A stretch of DNA of 64,000 bases, from assembly GCA_035442025.1 (NCBI GenBank), contig DAORPQ010000005.1:1-64000 (forward strand), given 5' to 3'. Position numbers and translations under genes: made by a program. Source of the stretch: Competibacter_A sp003527885. GTDB lineage: Bacteria > Pseudomonadota > Gammaproteobacteria > Competibacterales > Competibacteraceae. Under the pieces are notes generated by a model that was not told where the DNA came from, searched no databases, and worked only from the letters and a program-made list of their open reading frames with translations. Below, piece after piece: positions 60,818-64,000 of the stretch (position 1 is its first letter; each line of letters begins with the position of its first letter).

Positions 60818-61909
60818 TCACGATTTCTTGCGCAGTCGCTCGAACGCCATTTTTATGCTGACCGCCATCCGCTCGACGGCGCGCGCCAACGCGCCGATCT
60901 CATCACGGCGCTCGGTCCCGACGATCTTCATCTCGAAATTGCCCCGGCTGATGTTTTCGGCGACGGCCGTCAGCTCCCAAATCGGACGCGCCAGTTGCCG
61001 GGACAACAAATACGCGATCACGCCCACAAAGACCAGCGCGCCCGCGATCAGCAGCAGGGCGTTGCGCCGCGCTTCCAACAAAGGCGCAAAAGCGTCGTCA
61101 TAATCCTGCTGGACGATCAAGGTCCAGCCCAGATCGGTCTTGCGGGTATGCGCGACGATGCGCTTGCCTTCGGCCTCGTAGACGACCGGACCTTGAGCCG
61201 CTCCCGCGGCCTGCAACGCCGGATGGGCGCTCAAATCCTGTAAGCTCTGCGCGATTTGCCGCGGCTGACCGTGGGCGATCACCTTGTTTTTATCATCTAC
61301 AAGGATAGCAAACCCCGTCTCGCCGATCTTGGTTCCGACGACTCCTTGAGAGATATCCGCCACCTGCATGGCCAGCGCCATGACGCCTTCGAGCGCCCCG
61401 CCCGCATTGCGGATCGGGCCGGCTAGAATCAGAGCCGGTTTCTGGGAGGTTTTACCGATGACGACCTGTTGCCCGACCGGCTTACCCCCCAGCACCTCCT
61501 TGAAATAATCCCGATCGCCATAGTGGTACTGTTGCGGTGAATCGTTGTCGCTGCGCGCGATGTTCTGGCCGGCCCGATCGACGGTAAAAACCAGATAGCT
61601 CCAGTCGTAAGCGCCTTGAATGGCCTTTAAAATCGGCTCTTGTTTGCCGGCGTCCATCGAAATCACATCGGGCAAAGCGGTATTTTCGCGCAAAACCCGC
61701 AGGTTGGTGTCTATCCAGCCATTGACCTTGCCCACGAGGTGGGTCGCGGTCAGCGTCAAGTGCAGCTCGACATTGCGCCGCCAGTCCTGTTCGAGCTTGT
61801 AGCCGCTGAGGTAGAAGAGGCTGGCGAGCGGAACCAGCGCGATGGCCACCATGGTCAACAGCATTTTATGGAAGATTTTCAGTTCAAACCCGAGTTTAGG
61901 ATGTGTCAT
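60818..61909 (-). CDS. Cache-HAMP membrane sensor without output domain
   Basis: This 363-residue protein has an N-terminal membrane helix (about 13-34), a double-Cache-like periplasmic domain (about 35-280, with AYDWSYLVFTVDRAGQNIAR, HYGDRDYFKEVLGGK, GETGFAILVDDKNKVIAHG and TDLGWTLIVQQDYDDAF), a second helix (about 287-308) and HAMP (LARPIWELTAVAENISRGNF). It stops soon after HAMP, with neither methyl-accepting nor kinase domain. GGGGGA precedes ATG 61909. The downstream DUF4388-like protein could supply the missing output. Confidence 0.85.
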   Translation of the reverse strand: MTHPKLGFELKIFHKMLLTMVAIALVPLASLFYLSGYKLEQDWRRNVELHLTLTATHLVGKVNGWIDTNLRVLRENTALPDVISMDAGKQEPILKAIQGAYDWSYLVFTVDRAGQNIARSDNDSPQQYHYGDRDYFKEVLGGKPVGQQVVIGKTSQKPALILAGPIRNAGGALEGVMALAMQVADISQGVVGTKIGETGFAILVDDKNKVIAHGQPRQIAQSLQDLSAHPALQAAGAAQGPVVYEAEGKRIVAHTRKTDLGWTLIVQQDYDDAFAPLLEARRNALLLIAGALVFVGVIAYLLSRQLARPIWELTAVAENISRGNFEMKIVGTERRDEIGALARAVERMAVSIKMAFERLRKKS

Positions 61910-62238
61910 AAATTCCCCCTAAAAAAATAACCCGCAACAAATATAGAATTAATTATAGATCAAGTGTATTTTGATAATTACGATCAATCCGGGCAAATTT
62001 AAACGCTGCCCAGCAGCCGCGCCCATCTTTTCGGGCGATCCCGTGTTGCCCATAGTGCGCGCCGGCCACCCGAACCCTACAAGCTATCCAAACCATCAAA
62101 ACAGCATCAGGGTATTGGTGATAAAGTCCCGACTTGCAAAAACCCGAGCCCAGTTCTCTCCAATCTCCCGGCCCCGGCATTGCCCCCGGCCGAGATTGAA
62201 CTAATATAAGCAAATAACGTTTGCTTTGGTGGGTCGAA
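61910..62238. promoter_or_regulatory. Divergent 329-base spacer with promoter and operator-like repeat
   Basis: The left part (about 61918-62000) is AT-rich and includes TATAAT-like sequence for the minus-strand sensor gene. On the plus strand TTGCCC (62180-62185) and TAATAT (62202-62207) are 16 bases apart. Just downstream, AAGCAAA and TTTGCTT form a perfect 7-bp inverted repeat (62208-62226, 5-nt loop), a candidate operator or short leader hairpin. No gene or RNA is recognisable between. Confidence 0.4.
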
Positions 62239-63654
62239 ATGTCCTCCTCCATTCCAGCCGTCAGCGGTACCGAAATCATCGTCGCGGCGGCCCGTTCCCC
62301 TTTGCGGGTCCAGTTCGAGGTGATCGAGATCCGGGTGATCTCCGGCCCGGATACCGGGCAGGAAGCCAGCCTCGGCCTGCCGTCCGTGCGGATCGGCACC
62401 GCCACGGACAACGACTTGGTGTTGACCGATCGGGCGGTTTCGCGCCGTCACGCCGAAATTCGCATGACGGCGGACGGCTTGTTGCTGCGCGATCTTGGCT
62501 CCACCAACGGCACTTTCATCAACGACGTGCGCATCACCGAGGCCTACATCCCCGAAAGCGCCGAATGTCGCCTCGGTTACTCGCGGGTGCTGATCCGCCA
62601 GCATACCGAAGAACGCAAGGTGGCGGTGCCGCGTCAGGATCACTTGGGCGAATTGGTCGGCGCCAGCGAGCGGATGCGGGAGCTGTACGGCCTGATTCGG
62701 GCGGTGGCCCCCACGCCGACCACCGTCCACCTGCACGGCGAATCCGGGGCCGGCAAGGAGTCGGTGGCCCGTACTTTGCACGCCCTCTCCGGTCGCTCGG
62801 GTCCGCTGGTGGTGTTCGACGCCTCGGTCACCGACCCGGAAATGGTGCGCAACGACCTGTTCGGTCACATCAAGGGCGCGTTCACCGGCGCCACCGGCTC
62901 GCGCGAGGGCGCCTTCCGCCAAGCGCACGCCGGCACGCTGTTCATCGATGAGATCGGCGAGTTGCCGCTGGACTTGCAGCCGCGGCTGCTGCGCGTCCTG
63001 GAAACCCGCGAAGTGACCCCGATCGGTTCCGACAAGCCGCTGCGGGTCGATGTGCGGGTCATCACCGCAACGCACCGGGATCTGGAAGCCATGGTCAAAA
63101 CCGGCGCGTTCAGGACCGACTTGTTCTACCGGCTCTCCGTCGTGCCCGTCGAGGTGCCGGCGCTCCGGGAGATTCCCGAGGATATCCCGTTGATCGCCCG
63201 TCATTTGTGCGAACGGCTCAACTTGAGCTGCCGGATATCCGACGCCGCCATGAGCGCCTTGCAGGCCTACTCGTGGCCCGGCAACGTGCGGGAGTTGCGC
63301 AACGTGCTGGAGCGGGCGGTGGTATTGTGCGGCGACCGGGACATTCAACCTGAAGACTTGCGGCTATCCAAAGAAACCCGGTCGTCCAACACCGCCGGCG
63401 CGGGACAAAACTCCCCGCCGACCGTGCCCACCGCCGCCCCCTCCAGCGCGCCGGCCGACCCCTCGTCCCCCGCTCCGAAAACCAGCACCACCGCAGCCGC
63501 CCGCGCCCATCTCAAGGACGTGGAGCGCCAGATGATCCGGGAATCGATGACGCTCAACAACAACAATAAGGCCGCCGTCGCCCGCGAGCTTGGCATTCCC
63601 TTGTCGACCTTGAAGCGCCGTCTCAAGGAATACCATATCGGTGAGGAAGACTGA
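62239..63654 (+). CDS. FHA-domain sigma-54-dependent transcriptional activator
   Basis: This 471-residue regulator combines an N-terminal FHA phosphothreonine-binding domain (about 30-120: VRIGTATDNDLVLTD, SRRHAEI, GSTNG), an AAA+ domain with Walker A GESGAGKE (167-174), the sigma-54 contact loop GAFTGA (213-218), FIDEIGELP and AFRTDLFYRLSVVPV, and a Fis-type helix-turn-helix at the end (KAAVARELGIPLSTLKRRLK). The FHA domain suggests control by Ser/Thr phosphorylation, and the window encodes a Ser/Thr kinase about 48 kb away. A proline/alanine/serine-rich linker (about 380-425) joins the ATPase and DNA-binding parts. ATG 62239 is preferred over 62221. Confidence 0.93.
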   Translation: MSSSIPAVSGTEIIVAAARSPLRVQFEVIEIRVISGPDTGQEASLGLPSVRIGTATDNDLVLTDRAVSRRHAEIRMTADGLLLRDLGSTNGTFINDVRITEAYIPESAECRLGYSRVLIRQHTEERKVAVPRQDHLGELVGASERMRELYGLIRAVAPTPTTVHLHGESGAGKESVARTLHALSGRSGPLVVFDASVTDPEMVRNDLFGHIKGAFTGATGSREGAFRQAHAGTLFIDEIGELPLDLQPRLLRVLETREVTPIGSDKPLRVDVRVITATHRDLEAMVKTGAFRTDLFYRLSVVPVEVPALREIPEDIPLIARHLCERLNLSCRISDAAMSALQAYSWPGNVRELRNVLERAVVLCGDRDIQPEDLRLSKETRSSNTAGAGQNSPPTVPTAAPSSAPADPSSPAPKTSTTAAARAHLKDVERQMIRESMTLNNNNKAAVARELGIPLSTLKRRLKEYHIGEED

Positions 63655-63740
63655 CCGGCCAAGTCGAAACCCGGGCCTCGCACCCTTGATGACCGACGGT
63701 TCCCGCAGCCGGCGGCCCGCTGTAACCCGCCCCATAAAGT

Positions 63741-64000
63741 TTACGTTTTAGGCCGGGGTGATGGGGGTCCAGCATTCGTCGGGCGCACCGCCGTTGTCTG
63801 CTGCTGTACGCCCAGCGCCCACGCCACATGTTCCCGCACCAGCTCCGACGGATGCCTCAAGCGCGCTTGCAAGGCGGCCAAGATCGCCGGTGAAGGGGGC
63901 GCGTTGCCCAAAGCCACGGCAATGTTACGCAGCCAGCGTTGGTGGCCGATCCGGCGGATGGCGCTGCCTTCGGTGCGGCGCAGAAACTCTCGCTCGTCCC
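63741..64000 (-). CDS. queG: Epoxyqueuosine reductase, C-terminal fragment (runs off the right edge)
   Basis: Only the last 85 codons are in the window. They read DEREFLRRTEGSAIRRIGHQ, RWLRNIAVALGNAP and ELVREHVAWALGV before a Pro-rich tail and a TAA stop. This is the conserved C-terminus of QueG, the cobalamin and iron-sulfur enzyme that completes queuosine in tRNA. The metal-binding core lies outside the window. Confidence 0.88.
   Translation of the reverse strand, partial: DEREFLRRTEGSAIRRIGHQRWLRNIAVALGNAPPSPAILAALQARLRHPSELVREHVAWALGVQQQTTAVRPTNAGPPSPRPKT

Noticed and set aside
62107..63348. 413-codon minus-strand open frame opposite the FHA-sigma54 gene
   Set aside because: Shadow frame; the plus strand has intact FHA, AAA+ and Fis motifs.

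Overview
This is a high-GC, gene-dense bacterial chromosome window that looks gammaproteobacterial. The inference rests on family content: an exosortase H locus, bacterial thiopurine methyltransferase, QueG, an RpfE-type gene directly before recJ, and long-form Pta. A Competibacter-like glycogen-accumulating organism is plausible but was not tested. I see no rRNA, tRNA, CRISPR array, insertion sequence or prophage. The only decayed gene is a TRAP-transporter dctP remnant near the left edge.

Left part (1-12.6 kb): end of an L-lactate permease, a dctP remnant, a c-type-haem sensor without output domain, cimA-leuB for the citramalate route to isoleucine, a SWIM zinc-finger protein coupled to a giant DUF6493-like protein, and then a plus-strand run of solute-binding protein, Ivy-like lysozyme inhibitor, exosortase H, its partner and a Sel1 lipoprotein. 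From 12.7 to 22.5 kb a minus-strand run holds a 4'-phosphopantetheinyl transferase, three consecutive genes with sugar-phosphate-transferase-like domains (two degenerate and fused to other enzymes), TPMT, an MFS carrier, and a Ser/Thr kinase coupled to an OmpA-type lipoprotein.

Middle (22.6-36 kb): thioesterase and galE; a pair of membrane-tethered coiled-coil proteins, one with a receiver domain; a complete partner-switching module (receiver-PP2C phosphatase, HATPase anti-sigma, STAS antagonist); then a plus-strand operon that starts with a copper-type P1B ATPase, continues through a 26-residue membrane peptide and a small membrane protein linked by 4-base overlaps, and ends in two sensor kinases and a FixJ-type regulator.

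Right part (36-64 kb): enoyl-CoA hydratase, a secreted beta-helix/DUF4214 protein, pta, a methyltransferase, an internally duplicated small helical protein, and a PepSY / cytochrome b561 / PepSY / OmpR-type two-component operon preceded by a perfect 11-bp tandem repeat at its promoter. Next come pyk, a GH57 glycosidase behind a strong leader hairpin, a putative alpha/beta hydrolase, alaC-hom, an RpfE-type gene with recJ, a MASE1-PAS-GGDEF cyclase, an N-formylglutamate amidohydrolase homologue, a Cache-HAMP protein with no output domain plus a DUF4388-like partner, an FHA-sigma54 activator and the end of queG. Core carbon metabolism (pyk, pta, GH57, lactate permease) is interleaved with an unusually dense set of signalling genes.
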